From: Pyxicephalus adspersus
Lineage: Eukaryota > Chordata > Amphibia > Anura > Pyxicephalidae
Assembly (NCBI RefSeq): GCF_032062135.1
Contig: NC_092861.1
Coordinates: 121,268,729 to 121,332,728 of the forward strand
Length of the DNA: 64,000 nucleotides
Reading direction: 5' to 3'
This document shows positions 35,880 through 46,358 of this stretch, in pieces; within the stretch, counting starts at the first letter, position 1, and the number at the start of each line of letters is the position of its first letter. The notes under the pieces were generated by a model that saw only the letters and a program-made list of their open reading frames with translations, did no database searches and was not told where the DNA came from. The position numbers and the translations under genes were made by a program.

Positions 35880-36420
35880 ATTAGTGGACTGATTGCTGAT
35901 AAGCATTCCTTTGTACTGTGCTTTAACCTCTATTAGTGAGGATTATAAGGACATATCCACATTGGCATTTTGTAAGTGTCACTATGACAGCACTTGCTGC
36001 ACAAATGCCTAGCTGTCAGAGTGAGGTTTATCACTCGGCTTTTTCCTCCGAATGCAGACTAATAAGCCCAGAAATTACAATTGCCTCCCTGCCGAATCTG
36101 TGATAGGCGGAAATAATGATATCAGTGCCCTGCTAATCTTCTTGCCTCTCCGCTTGGCACCATCCTATTGAGTCACCTGTCATACTCCGCTTTGATGAGG
36201 CGAATTCAATCTCTCAGCTATAATGACAATGGAGTCATTTTAATGTTTGGAAATGATTATGTGAAGGTTTTTCTTTGCGCTGTCTTGGCAGGCAAACCAG
36301 GTTAATGTTCACTGTGTGACTTGCTCTAGCTGGTTTGAAGCAATGCTGTATTAAGTGACTATTGCTTTTGACTATACATTGCAGATGTGCAGTGTTCATT
36401 GAGATAATGGTTTCATACAC
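35880..36420. promoter_or_regulatory. Candidate conserved non-coding element
   Basis: Among the most enhancer-like stretches in the window: balanced composition, no repeats and dense short motifs (AGTGGACTGATTGCTGATAAG near 35884, CAGACTAATAAGCC near 36055, GAAATTACAATTGCC near 36071, GGAAATAATGATATCAG near 36109, CTTTGATGAGGCGAATTC near 36190). It ends at a (TA)n tract. There is no coding frame. Deep conservation is inferred, not measured. Confidence 0.4.
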
Positions 36421-36424
36421 ACAG

Positions 36425-36428
<4 letters not shown>

Positions 36429-36471
<43 letters not shown>
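36429..36471. repeat. (AT)n microsatellite
   Basis: 43 bases of alternating A and T. Confidence 0.95.
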
Positions 36472-36473
<2 letters not shown>

Positions 36474-36564
36474 GTGAATGTAAAATAAGGATGTATTTAT
36501 ATATTATTTAAAACAAACCCAGAACTAAAACGTAACACAAATTGAATGATTCACTAGCTTATAT

Positions 36565-36716
36565 TTTTAAATTCCTTTTTAACATGTGGGAACCCTTGAA
36601 ACAAATTTTGGAGTCTTCAGGGAACTGCTATGTATATTTACTCTTACATTTTGGGCCAGTCACCCTTATAGATAGCCAACAAGATCATTGGTGTCAGGTA
36701 AACTGGTTGAGAAACC
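36565..36716 (+). mobile_element. hAT-Charlie-like element, internally deleted
   Basis: TTCCTTTTTAACATGTGGG, GAGTCTTCAGGGAACTGC, GATAGCCAACAAGATCATTGG and GGTAAACTGGTTGAGAAACC follow the order of the 11488 copy, with losses in the middle and just before the right end. Confidence 0.7.
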
Positions 36717-37140
36717 CCAGTCTGCAAAGTAGAATCAGTGCTACAGACCATTACTTCATTCTAGTCACCTCCTTTTGATTCTACCAGCATAGTAGCTGAG
36801 CTAGTGCTATAACTGTTTTTGCCCATACTCACTCACTGCTTTAAACCTCCTGGATGAATCCATGACCATTCTATATAATATTAAAATATCTTTTAAAAAA
36901 AACCATATCCGTACATTTGAAGTAAAGCAAGTTTACAAATGTGAGATTGCATTTTATGTCACATGATATACCATATGAAAACATTTTAAAAACATTATGT
37001 GGCTTAGGCCTATAGGCATTTATAACGTATATATTCATAAAAAAAACCAATTCAAATATAAACCAAGGTACAGGAAAGGATTTGTTTCAGGATTTAAAAC
37101 ATTTGATAACAAATATCAAATTACTTTTAATAAATAAATT
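36717..37140. other. Non-coding DNA
   Basis: No feature recognised; AT-rich. Confidence 0.5.
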
Positions 37141-37219
37141 CCAGGATTGCTGGATTACCCAGCTTCACTGATGAAAGTGTATCTTCTTTAGTCTTGGAGG
37201 GCTTTAATAAATCAGGCTC
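37141..37219. mobile_element. Half of a palindromic MITE (GGGCCTGATTTATTAAAGC family)
   Basis: Only the right arm: CCAGGATTGCTGGATTACCC, CAGCTTCACTGATGAAAG, then GGAGGGCTTTAATAAATCAG. The left arm is missing, so the copy is truncated. Confidence 0.75.
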
Positions 37220-37308
37220 ATTGATTAGTAATGATCATTACAAATGATTTTTAGGCTGATTGGAAATCTCCATAACAGACTTAACAAAAAGGGTAAAATA
37301 CTATGGAG

Positions 37309-37895
37309 CAGTGTTTCTTGAACTTTTTTAACATGGGGGAACCTTTTGAAGTATCTTTCAGGTCAGCTATAATTATATATCTATACCAAACAAAAAGTGG
37401 TATGCTCAGTAGGAAGAATGCCTCCTACATTGGGAAGGCTGCCATCATTACTGATAGCCAAAAGTATCAATGACATCTGTTAAACTGACCTGAGAGTCAC
37501 TAACTGCTCATTACTCAACAAATCCCTAGCAACATCTGGAGCAAGGGTCAGCAAACTCCGGCCTTTTGGCCAGATACGGCCTAGCAGGTAGTTGGTTCCG
37601 GCATAACACCCCCTGGCCGATCCGGCCTAATGCCCACCGGCAACCCCCAGCTCCGGAGCCGCGGGTTGCCGGCGGATCAGCTAGGGGGCGTTAGGAACTA
37701 CCGGAATGCAATGCATACAGAGGAAAGGGATTTCACTTCAGGGGGCGCTCCCTGATGGTGGGCGGAGCCATTAGGGCAGGTCTGGCCTAGTGTGCTCCCG
37801 CCCACCCCATAAATGGCCTAGTGGCCATAAAACTTTGCCGACCCCTGATCTGGAGTAACCCTAGAGTTCCACAGAAACCTGGTTGAGAAACTCTG
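37309..37895 (+). mobile_element. hAT-Charlie-like element interrupted by another hAT
   Basis: Starts CAGTGTTTCTTGAAC and ends GGTTGAGAAACTCTG. Flanks CTATGGAG (37301-37308) and CTTTAGAG (37896-37903) agree at 6 of 8 bases. Internal landmarks match the 11488 copy. A second hAT occupies 37542-37847, so this element itself was about 281 bp. Confidence 0.8.
37542..37847. mobile_element. hAT miniature element nested in an older hAT
   Basis: 306 bp, bounded by inverted ends CAAGGGTCAGCAAACTCC and AACTTTGCCGACCCCTG. ATCTGGAG occurs on both sides (37534-37541 and 37848-37855), a perfect 8-bp target duplication. Much more GC-rich than its surroundings, with repeated CGGCC and GGCCTAG words. No transposase is encoded. 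It is younger than the element it interrupts, whose own duplication has decayed. Confidence 0.9.
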
Positions 37896-37903
37896 CTTTA
37901 GAG

Positions 37904-39199
37904 TGTCAATTGAGTCACAGATGAGGAATACTGCCATCATAATTAAGATGGTTGCATCCAGCAACAGTCCAGGATGTCTACACAAGGGAGGCTTTTACAA
38001 GTACACACCATTGAATAAATAATTTTATTTTATATATGTATTCTTATTGAGGAAATTTTATTGCAACATTAGGCTTGCCAACAGGGTATCTCTTTAAAGA
38101 TAACCTTATACTTTATATATTTTCTCACAGTAAAAAACTAAGCATTTCAGTGGCGTAATCTAAGGGCTCCAGTAGCAGAAATGCTGGTCGAAGGCCATCA
38201 CTCAGAAGCTATGTTTTCAGTAGTCCATAGTTTGCAGAACAGCAAAGGAATGTCATTATTTGTCCATTTCCATTATAAAGGTAACTATTTGTTTTGTACA
38301 CAAATTCAGCTACATATAAAGAACATTAGACAAAGCTCTTGTTGCTGAAGGGTCGTGAGAGAAGTCCAATGGGCAGTAAGGCTCATAACACCAAATAACA
38401 CTGGAACACTGTTCTGCTGAGCTTGTTCTCAGCAGTAATACACATTCACACAGAAATGATAAGATATGTAAAGAAACTAAACGATGAGATCCATAATGTT
38501 TTACTAAGTTCAGATGGAAGTTACATATCAGGTGGGGGTCAGATGTCTCACATATTGCTTTGTATGCAGTTAAGTTTCCTATGTTATCTGTTATAATGTG
38601 TAACTTAATTTGCAGTTTCTGTGCTGATTAGTACAATTTAAATAAAGTGGTGATTCTTCTGTCTCTATATGTTATTAATTAGTATATCTCAGTTTTACTA
38701 AGTTTGTATGTCTTTATGAAACCCACATTTTTTAGGTATCCCCTAATATGGGACATCTTTCTATGGATTTTTTTATTACCAGTATCCTTATGTCTACTTT
38801 GTTGGTTTGTTTACTTTTGGTTAAACCCAAATACATTTTTAGCACTTGCAAAAAAGTGGATGCACAAAAAATAATGTGTGAATCAACACAAGCGAAAGGC
38901 ATAAGATTCATTTCGGCATATATAAATCAATTACAAATAGGGTTTTCAACCACTTTCTTACTGCAACATTTTTTATTTTAGTTACTGGACAAGGAAAGGA
39001 GAAGCAACAGAGAAATTAGCTTTCCTATTTCTTTTCCTCTCTGGAAACATATCACCATGCTTCCTTTCAGCACGTAAAGTAACTGGTTCCTTGTACTTAT
39101 TTATCCTTACATACATGCAAGAGGCAAACACTAGGTCAACTTTAGAATTTACATTTACTTGTATTTAAAAATAAATTTAATGATATATCCAGAAATCTT
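37904..39199. other. Non-coding DNA
   Basis: No gene or recognised repeat. The open frame at 38748-38981 is AT-rich and unrecognised. Confidence 0.5.
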
Positions 39200-39395
39200 A
39201 AAGCAGAACTAATCACTGTAATTAAAAAGAAATTGCCACCATACAGATCCTTTATTACAAAATGGACATACATGTAATAAAATACCCTTACCTGCCTGAT
39301 CACAGTTTTTTAAATACACTCACCTGTCCCTGTTCTGTCACGTTCGCCGCCATCTTCATGAACTCTTGCAGCATGATTGTGTCTGAAGTTACAAA
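39200..39395 (-). repeat. Dispersed repeat, reverse copy
   Basis: TACCTGCCTGATCACAG followed by TTTTAAATACACTCACCTGTC and GCCGCCATCTTCATG is the reverse complement of the landmarks at 57750-57830. Class unknown. Confidence 0.5.
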
Positions 39396-39892
39396 AGTTG
39401 GCAATAATTGCTGTCATTCTTTATTTTCTGACACCAGTTTCTCTTAAATCCTCTTTTGCATCAAAAGCCAATCTTTTTTTACTTGTCTTACCTCAATAAT
39501 TATCATTGGGTATGTATCTTCCATTCTCATCATCATCATCTAAGATAATGGCGACTTCTATCTGCTACTATAACTGGGTGCTTATGGCTGTAATATATCA
39601 TTCATAATAATAATAATTTGCTAAAATAACATTTTTTTTCTCGCATGATTAGCCTTTTCTCTTCTGCTTTTGTTAACATTCAGATCTCTGCCACATTTCT
39701 AACAATTGTCAAGAATAGTTCTGTAAGCCTGAATTTTAGATAATTATGACAAAATTATTGATGTTATACTTTCTTCTTAGCAGAAAATATAATTTATCTT
39801 CTGGAGTATGTCTGACTTTTACTTGCTGGGACACATCATTGTCTTCATTTAAAACAATACCCAGGTAAAATGAATTTACAGTTTTATAACTA

Positions 39893-39960
<68 letters not shown>

Positions 39961-41949
39961 TCCTATTTTGTTTTTTAGCTTGTTCTTTTTGCTATACTGA
40001 TCAAGTTATTAGTTTTCCATACCTTTGATCTAGCTTTTTTTCTTATGATTTTACCAATATTTATGAAAAAGTTAAACATGAACATGATATATCTGAAAAC
40101 ATGTGATCACCATGTTTTCATGGCTAACACAGTAACATGCTTGTATGTATGAGTTTTTTTTAATTTGTCTCACCTAAAAAATCAGGTCAGTTATCCGTCT
40201 ATTCCACCTAAATTTATAATTCCTAATAATTGCCCTTTCAAAGGAAATGGGAAGAGGACCAGGGATCATTCACAAAAGATTTTTGGTTTTCTATTTTACA
40301 TGCTCCCCTGGGGGTCTCTCTCCTACTCTTATTGTACCCCACAGTGTCTATTCAGCTACAAATGTACCATCTCCCCAGAATGACCCCACTGAAAAAAAAC
40401 TTAGGTGTTCTTTTTTATCTTTTTTGGGATTTCCAAAATCGACTCAATATTGGCTGGTGCTAATAGATGTCATTAATAGAGCTTGCTAAGTCAAAACTGT
40501 CAAGAAGGATTCAGACTTAATGGATGATAAAATTCTGGCAGAGGATATCCTGATACCTATACCCAGATTCTTTTTTTTTCAATTACTCAAACCTATTTTT
40601 TAATAGTGATTTTCCTCTACCCACCTGGTACTAAATTGTTGACAGGTTCACTTAATAATGCTTTAACTTTTACCTCTGAGGTGTCCTTGAAAAAATGTTC
40701 AGGTGTTAGGGAACCTACTTTGGGGGTAAATTTGAAATAAGGCAAATCAAATTGATGGCCATTGGAATGAATGTCCAATCCTGCTTACAGTGATGGCTAG
40801 AATAAGAGAAAATGTTTCCCAGCTATCTTTTTCGACTACAGAACACTTCACCGTATCCTATGAAGAAAAATTAGGGGAGGTGATGCTGTAATTCTAGGAC
40901 AGGAAGTGTATAAGTCAACAAATAACAAGAAAAGCAATCTCCTGGGTGGTGTTTTGGGTTCTTTGTAGTGGTCTAAGATGGAGTCATGTAACAGAATTTC
41001 CTATTGCTATTTCATTTATATTTATAGCTATAGAGGTTGGTGGACATAAACCCTCCTATTCATTACATCCAAAGCCTTCCCATCTTAGCCTTTTTTAGAT
41101 CTGCATTTGCTATGACTTTGCGCATGTAATCAGTTATGACAGCAGCCATTTGAGGGTTTGAAAGTTTTAAAGAAAGCTGACAAAAGCACACTGTGACAAA
41201 TAGGTTAGTTCCACTTAAAACTTTTAAAAAGTTACAAGGTATTTATAGGTTGATAAAGTATTCTCCTTGCTGTTCTGAACAATTACTCTAAAGTTATAAA
41301 TGGGCCTCTATAAATGTAATTAACTCTGTAATTAAACTAGGCTACCAATAAAGAATCATGTACCTTTAGACTTATATCATCTCATCAGTTGCCAGTCTTT
41401 GTCAGCTTAATTTTTTATTAGTAATGTGAATACTGGAGGTCAAAGAGAGACCATCTAACAGAATGTTCAACTGCTGTGAATTTTTTTTTTTTTTTTGTTA
41501 AACTGGGGCAATTATTGGCCAAAAAGTAAATAATTAAAAGTAAAAGTAAATAAAGTAAAATAATAAATAATTTTCATTACATAATTTACACCTTGAATGA
41601 CCATTGTAGACATATGTCTTCTGATAAGTTTGACCTCGATGCAACCCCTCTAGGTATTTCTAAACAATCTTTGATTTGTATATACAAAATAAAGACAAAA
41701 AAGCAGGAGCCATTTTAATAAATTTGTCGGGGACTGTCTTTGCTGTTTTGCTTTCTGCTCTGTCATGAATTTGAAATACTCTTGGTGGCCTGATTTGGAT
41801 GTGAAAACAGTGAAAAGTGTGTATGCCTAGCAGGAGGTAAGCTTTGTATGGAGGACCTCCTGGGATCTGACTACCAAACCATCAGAGCCCATAGCAGAAT
41901 AGACAGCTCCTATTTAGCTACAAACTTCTTTTCTTCCCACTCTCCCTCC
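39396..41949. other. Non-coding DNA with an (AT)n(GT)n tract
   Basis: (AT)n at 39899-39932 passes into (GT)n to about 39961. Three overlapping plus frames are open together at 40165-40489, but none resembles a known protein, and simultaneous openness argues for composition rather than coding. Confidence 0.5.
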
Positions 41950-42470
41950 TTTAATTAAGCCAGCCAATCTAATTATGTGGAGATATAGCATTTTTTTCCA
42001 AATACATCCCATTGCAGCCTGTTGGACTGATCAAAGATTTGGAAGCTTCTGATTAGGTATGTTGTCCCTGTTAAGGTCTGACACATATTTCTTCTCACTT
42101 GGGTGCATCTGCCTCCGAGTGCTCAGCAAATTCACCCTCATTCATTTCCTCTGTTGCTTGTATAAAGCAAAAAAACATAATTACCAAAGTTAAGAAAACA
42201 TCCCTGTAATTAGCAAGGCAACTCTAAGCACAAGAAATGGAAATTAGTCACAGTATAATAAATTAGCTTGTGCATATATTACATGCAATGAACACCCTCG
42301 GGGCCTAGGAGTTGTTGTGTTTGGCTTGCAACCTCATGTATCTCAATAAACCATTCATCCCTATATGATTATCTTGCTGCTGTTGTTAAAATTAAAACAT
42401 CTTCATTTCTCTGGCTGGACCCTTTATGTTTTGTGCTGGTGAATGGTTATAACGACTATTACAAGAAGAA
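41950..42470. promoter_or_regulatory. Candidate conserved non-coding element
   Basis: Repeat-free and motif-rich: CCTGTAATTAGCAAGG near 42205, AAATTAGCTTGTGCATATATT near 42261 and TGATTATCTTGCTGC near 42366. Regulatory role inferred. Confidence 0.3.
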
Positions 42471-42967
42471 AGCAAATATGTTCTAATGAACATTTTTCAG
42501 TAGTTAAAAAAACAACATTCTAAAGTAATACATTTTAGGTGCTAATGAGGAAAAACCTTTAAAGTGCAATTTTTCGAATGCTTAGGTTAGCCAAAGTCAC
42601 ATTGGGTTCCGGGTGATTTTGATGTGAGATGATAGTTCGTCCTTCCTGCTGCAAAGATTTTTTTTTTTTTAATTCTACCCAGCACTTGTGACTTTTGAGG
42701 ATTTGTTTTTTTATAGAATAAGGTTTTTCAATTATTTTACAAGAAAAATACTAAAATAGTTAACATCTTTTTAAGTTTTGCTTGATACTCATAACCTGGC
42801 ATGTGGCATGAGTTTCAGGCGTATTGGATGCCCGAAAGCCTAAGGAGGTCCTGACTTGCCACGGCATATGATAGGACCTCCCACGCTGAAAAGTCACTGC
42901 TTCTCAGCTCCTAATAGTATCAAATAACATATCCTTATATATAGCAATTTGGCACTATTATCTGTGA

Positions 42968-43000
42968 TTGTAGAAAAATTGCTTTTTATATTAACTATTA

Positions 43001-43039
<39 letters not shown>

Positions 43040-43100
43040 ATATTAATATTATTGCTAATCATTATTATAAAAAGCATTGCAACAAAGCATTTTTCTACAA
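42968..43100. repeat. Imperfect foldback around a (TA)n core
   Basis: TTGTAGAAAAAT and TGCTTTTTATA (42968-42990) recur inverted at 43066-43100, where 12 extra bases separate the two blocks. A weaker ATTAG match continues inwards. The core is (TA)n at 43004-43042. A second (TA)n tract follows at 43103-43154. Confidence 0.65.
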
Positions 43101-43116
43101 ATATATATATACATAA

Positions 43117-43156
<40 letters not shown>

Positions 43157-43559
43157 TGCATTACTATTCTAATATTGCTAATTCTCGTTTTGAATTTTTA
43201 TTTTATTTTCTTCATGATCTTTTTTGAAGGTTTTAAGTCTGTATATCTAAACAAGGGAGTATACAAGGCACAGACAAGAGACTGAGACAAGAAGAAAGAG
43301 CCCTAACATGTTACAAAAGACATCAAGAGTGCAATGATGTCTGCTGACTGACAGCCATTAATCCAACACTCATGAATCTTAAGGATTCATGTTGCTGCTG
43401 CATAGCTACTGTTGACTCTAATTAGCACGGGTAACAAAAACTCCCTTCATAGCCTATTTTGTACCTATTTTAGCTTTTTTGCCCACAATGGAAACACACA
43501 CAAACCCACACAAAAATACATACACAGACACACAGGAAATTGGACCAAGAACATACATA

Positions 43560-44340
43560 AAGTGACATTTGCATCAAAATAATACAGCAGGACTTCAGAA
43601 AATCACATCACTGGGGAGGAAGGTGCAGAATACAAATTAAAGAGATAATGTAAATTGTTTTGCCATTAAGCTTCAATGACCATTTGAAATGGTGCAAGGC
43701 ACAAAGGTTTGCGACGAGCATCATCCAGTTTGATTATTCATACTTGTGTTTCTGCCTGAATTAAAGCAGGAGTGCTACAGACTGTTAAAGCAAAATATTT
43801 GAATTGGTAGTGAACTCTCACCTTACTTGCATCCATTTACTTTTCAATTGAATACCAGATAAGTTAGTGCATTTTATAATCGGCCTGTCTTCCAGTGAGA
43901 GCTGTCATTACATACCAATTTCTTTTAGAAGTGCTTCCTAAGGAACATTAAATACTTACAAATAAGGATCTGTCCATCAGCAGCTGCAGTCTTGTGGTGA
44001 CTATTCTACCAGTGATTTCAGACAGAAGAGCATTTCAGATTTCTTCTCTCTGATTTGGTCTCTCATCTTCTCTGCCATTTCCTCCAACAATTATCCTGTA
44101 CAAGTCTGTGTGCAGGCTGCTTACCATGACAGGCAGTCTTCTGAGGGGTTCCAGGATGGCTCTAGGGGCTCTACCTCTTGTGCTGTTGGAAATACATTTC
44201 TGATAGAGCTTAGGTGAAGGAACATAAAAGATGATGACTTTTGGGTGCACTTCTGTGCTACTTTCTTAAATGCGCATTTTTGTTGCCACACACAGTTGAC
44301 GCTCAAGAGCTAAATTTGTTATGTGACTGCTAGATAGAAA
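43560..44340. promoter_or_regulatory. Candidate conserved non-coding block
   Basis: Unique sequence without repeats: CATTAAGCTTCAATGACC near 43664, GCGACGAGCATCATCCAG near 43711, GAGAGCTGTCATTACATACC near 43898. Open frames at 44035-44306 (minus) lack domains. Regulatory role inferred. Confidence 0.3.
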
Positions 44341-44869
44341 AGTGGACAGGCTTTTTTTCACAAGATGTAACTATGATGATTTAACCTTAAAAAATAAGAA
44401 CCTGAAGCCTACAATTTTTAAAAAATATGAAGTTATTTTAAGGAATAAAATAGATGCAAAAGTGGAGATATAGAGAATAAAAAAGAATACATGAATAGAT
44501 AAAAGACAATAATGGATAAATAGAAATAGAATAGATAGAAATATGAACTGATAATAGAAAAATAGAAAATGTAGATAGATAAGATTCGGGTAAATGAACA
44601 AAGATAGAATAATAGATTTTGCACGCAATAAAAGAATGACCAGAACCCTTGAATCCCTGTCTGATCCCACACTCCTTGCCTCTCTATTTCTCGGCCCCCT
44701 GCTACTTCCAATAAAATAAGCACTTACACCCAGACAACTTCATCTCATATGCAGTAAGTTTAAGACAATATTTAAGCCCTAAATGAGGAGGCTGTGCAGA
44801 TTTCTCCCAGCGCTCGTAGATCCTTCCACATGACTGGCCACAGTAAGAATTCCTCTGACAGGACCCATG
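44341..44869. other. AT-rich DNA with (GATA)-like words
   Basis: 44440-44610 has many ATAGA/GATAG words, a degenerate tetranucleotide tract. The two minus frames of 96-99 codons there are low-complexity artefacts. Confidence 0.55.
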
Positions 44870-45290
44870 TAGGCCTGGTTGGGAACTTTGCAACAATACA
44901 GTGTCGGCTGAGCTGATTATTTATCATATGCTTCATGCAAAATTGGGAATCACCAAAGCAGAAAATGTTACTGGCCTTTTAAAGTGATTCGAATCAAGCG
45001 GCTCTAAAGGCTCCAACCAGTTATTTGGGGTAATCTTTGGTGGTCTGATGCAATCAATTTTCATAAGCGACAGGTTTGCTCTGCAAGGCAAATGTCCCAC
45101 TCAGAAGAGATGAAAACATCATTCTCAAGGAGCTTTTCATGCTGTATGGGGGAGGCGAAATTACTACTCTTCTCTTTTTTATTTCAATCAGGGCTGCAAA
45201 TTACATTTATAGGCATAGAATCAAATATTTTGAAGGTCTGTGTATTTGCATAAACATATTTTGCAACAACTCATTTGATTTATTTAAATA
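44870..45290. promoter_or_regulatory. Candidate conserved non-coding element
   Basis: Contains CTGATTATTTATCATATGC near 44912, an octamer-like CATGCAAAAT at 44934, GTGATTCGAATCAAGCGG near 44984 and CAATCAATTTTCATAAGCG near 45051. There are no repeats and no domain-bearing frame. Confidence 0.35.
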
Positions 45291-45639
45291 AACAAGAAAG
45301 GTAGATAATAAATATATTAAAATGAGTATAACAAATTGTGTGTATATATATTTACAGGTTGACAATCGAAAATCCGGCCATCAATAATCCAGATCCTTCA
45401 GTTTCCCGGCATGAATAGTTCTCACGGAGGAAGAAGCTGATTCCATTCAGGTTTAGTATATATATATCTTAGAAATATGAATTCCTAGTTATTCCAAGTA
45501 ATGGCCAAGATATTACCTTATATGTGATTATAACAGCAAGTCAATTTTTCTGAGCTGCAGGTAAGTTCAAATCCTGCTATTCTCTCTATATCATAGAGCA
45601 ATAGAGGTGATCACTGCAGGATGTGATACTTGATATACC

Positions 45640-45900
45640 TTATAATCATGTTATACTTATGTTTATTTAGTCTCCAATCATCTCTAAGAAACTGTGTGCT
45701 TTATTGATCGATATCCCCAGTCACCCTGTAATAGACCAAATCGTCTGCTGAGCTCTCTAATGGGAAGGAACAGGCCTATTAGTGTCCGGGTTATAGCAAT
45801 CAATATGCCTGTAATCTTTTCAGTCCATCAATGTTCTTTTACAAAGAGCTGTCACTTACTAAACTGCATTGCAGTACCAAAGGTCTACTAACTACATATA
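45640..45900. promoter_or_regulatory. Candidate conserved non-coding element
   Basis: Short unique block: CTTTATTGATCGATATCCCC near 45700, AATCGTCTGCTGAGC near 45739, AGCAATCAATATGCCTG near 45795. Regulatory role inferred. Confidence 0.3.
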
Positions 45901-46103
45901 GCAAAATGTCAAAGTGTCTTTATCTCAGCATCACCCTTTGCACAGAGGCAGATTTCCTATATACCAATACACGCACTGGGTCATTAACACATAACTTTCC
46001 AGGTAAAGGATGCCATTTATGTATTATCCAATGATCAGACATACATTATTGTATTAGGCAGTCAATAAGTGACAACTAGCCTATTGATTTAATGGTTCAG
46101 TTA

Positions 46104-46215
46104 ATCCTAACAATTAGACTTGAAAAAATAGAGTGTTAGTTTATTTATCAGTGGATAGCTACTGGTGATTCGTTTTAGGGGTTTTAAAGAAGGAAAAATG
46201 TTATTAAGCTAAATG

Positions 46216-46252
<37 letters not shown>

Positions 46253-46312
46253 TTTCATTTACCACTGATAAATAAACCAACACTCTATTATTTCAAGTCT
46301 AATTGTTAGGAT
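46104..46312. repeat. Foldback with 51-bp arms around a (TA)n core
   Basis: Bases 46104-46154 and 46262-46312 are inverted copies with only about two mismatches; the outer end of each reads ATCCTAACAATTAGACTTG. The 107-base middle holds (TA)n at 46219-46250. High arm identity suggests a recent origin or ongoing correction. Another (TA)n follows at about 46328-46354. Confidence 0.85.
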
Positions 46313-46322
46313 AAACATATAA

Positions 46323-46354
<32 letters not shown>

Positions 46355-46358
<4 letters not shown>

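Noticed and set aside
39899..39961. (AT)n(GT)n tract considered as a possible Z-DNA regulatory site
   Set aside because: Ordinary vertebrate microsatellite; nothing nearby suggests a promoter.
40165..40489. Three overlapping plus-strand frames open together
   Set aside because: Openness in all three frames reflects base composition (few stops) rather than coding; no domain in any.
44371..44723. Hydrophobic minus-strand frames of 96-99 codons
   Set aside because: Produced by a degenerate ATAGA-type simple repeat.
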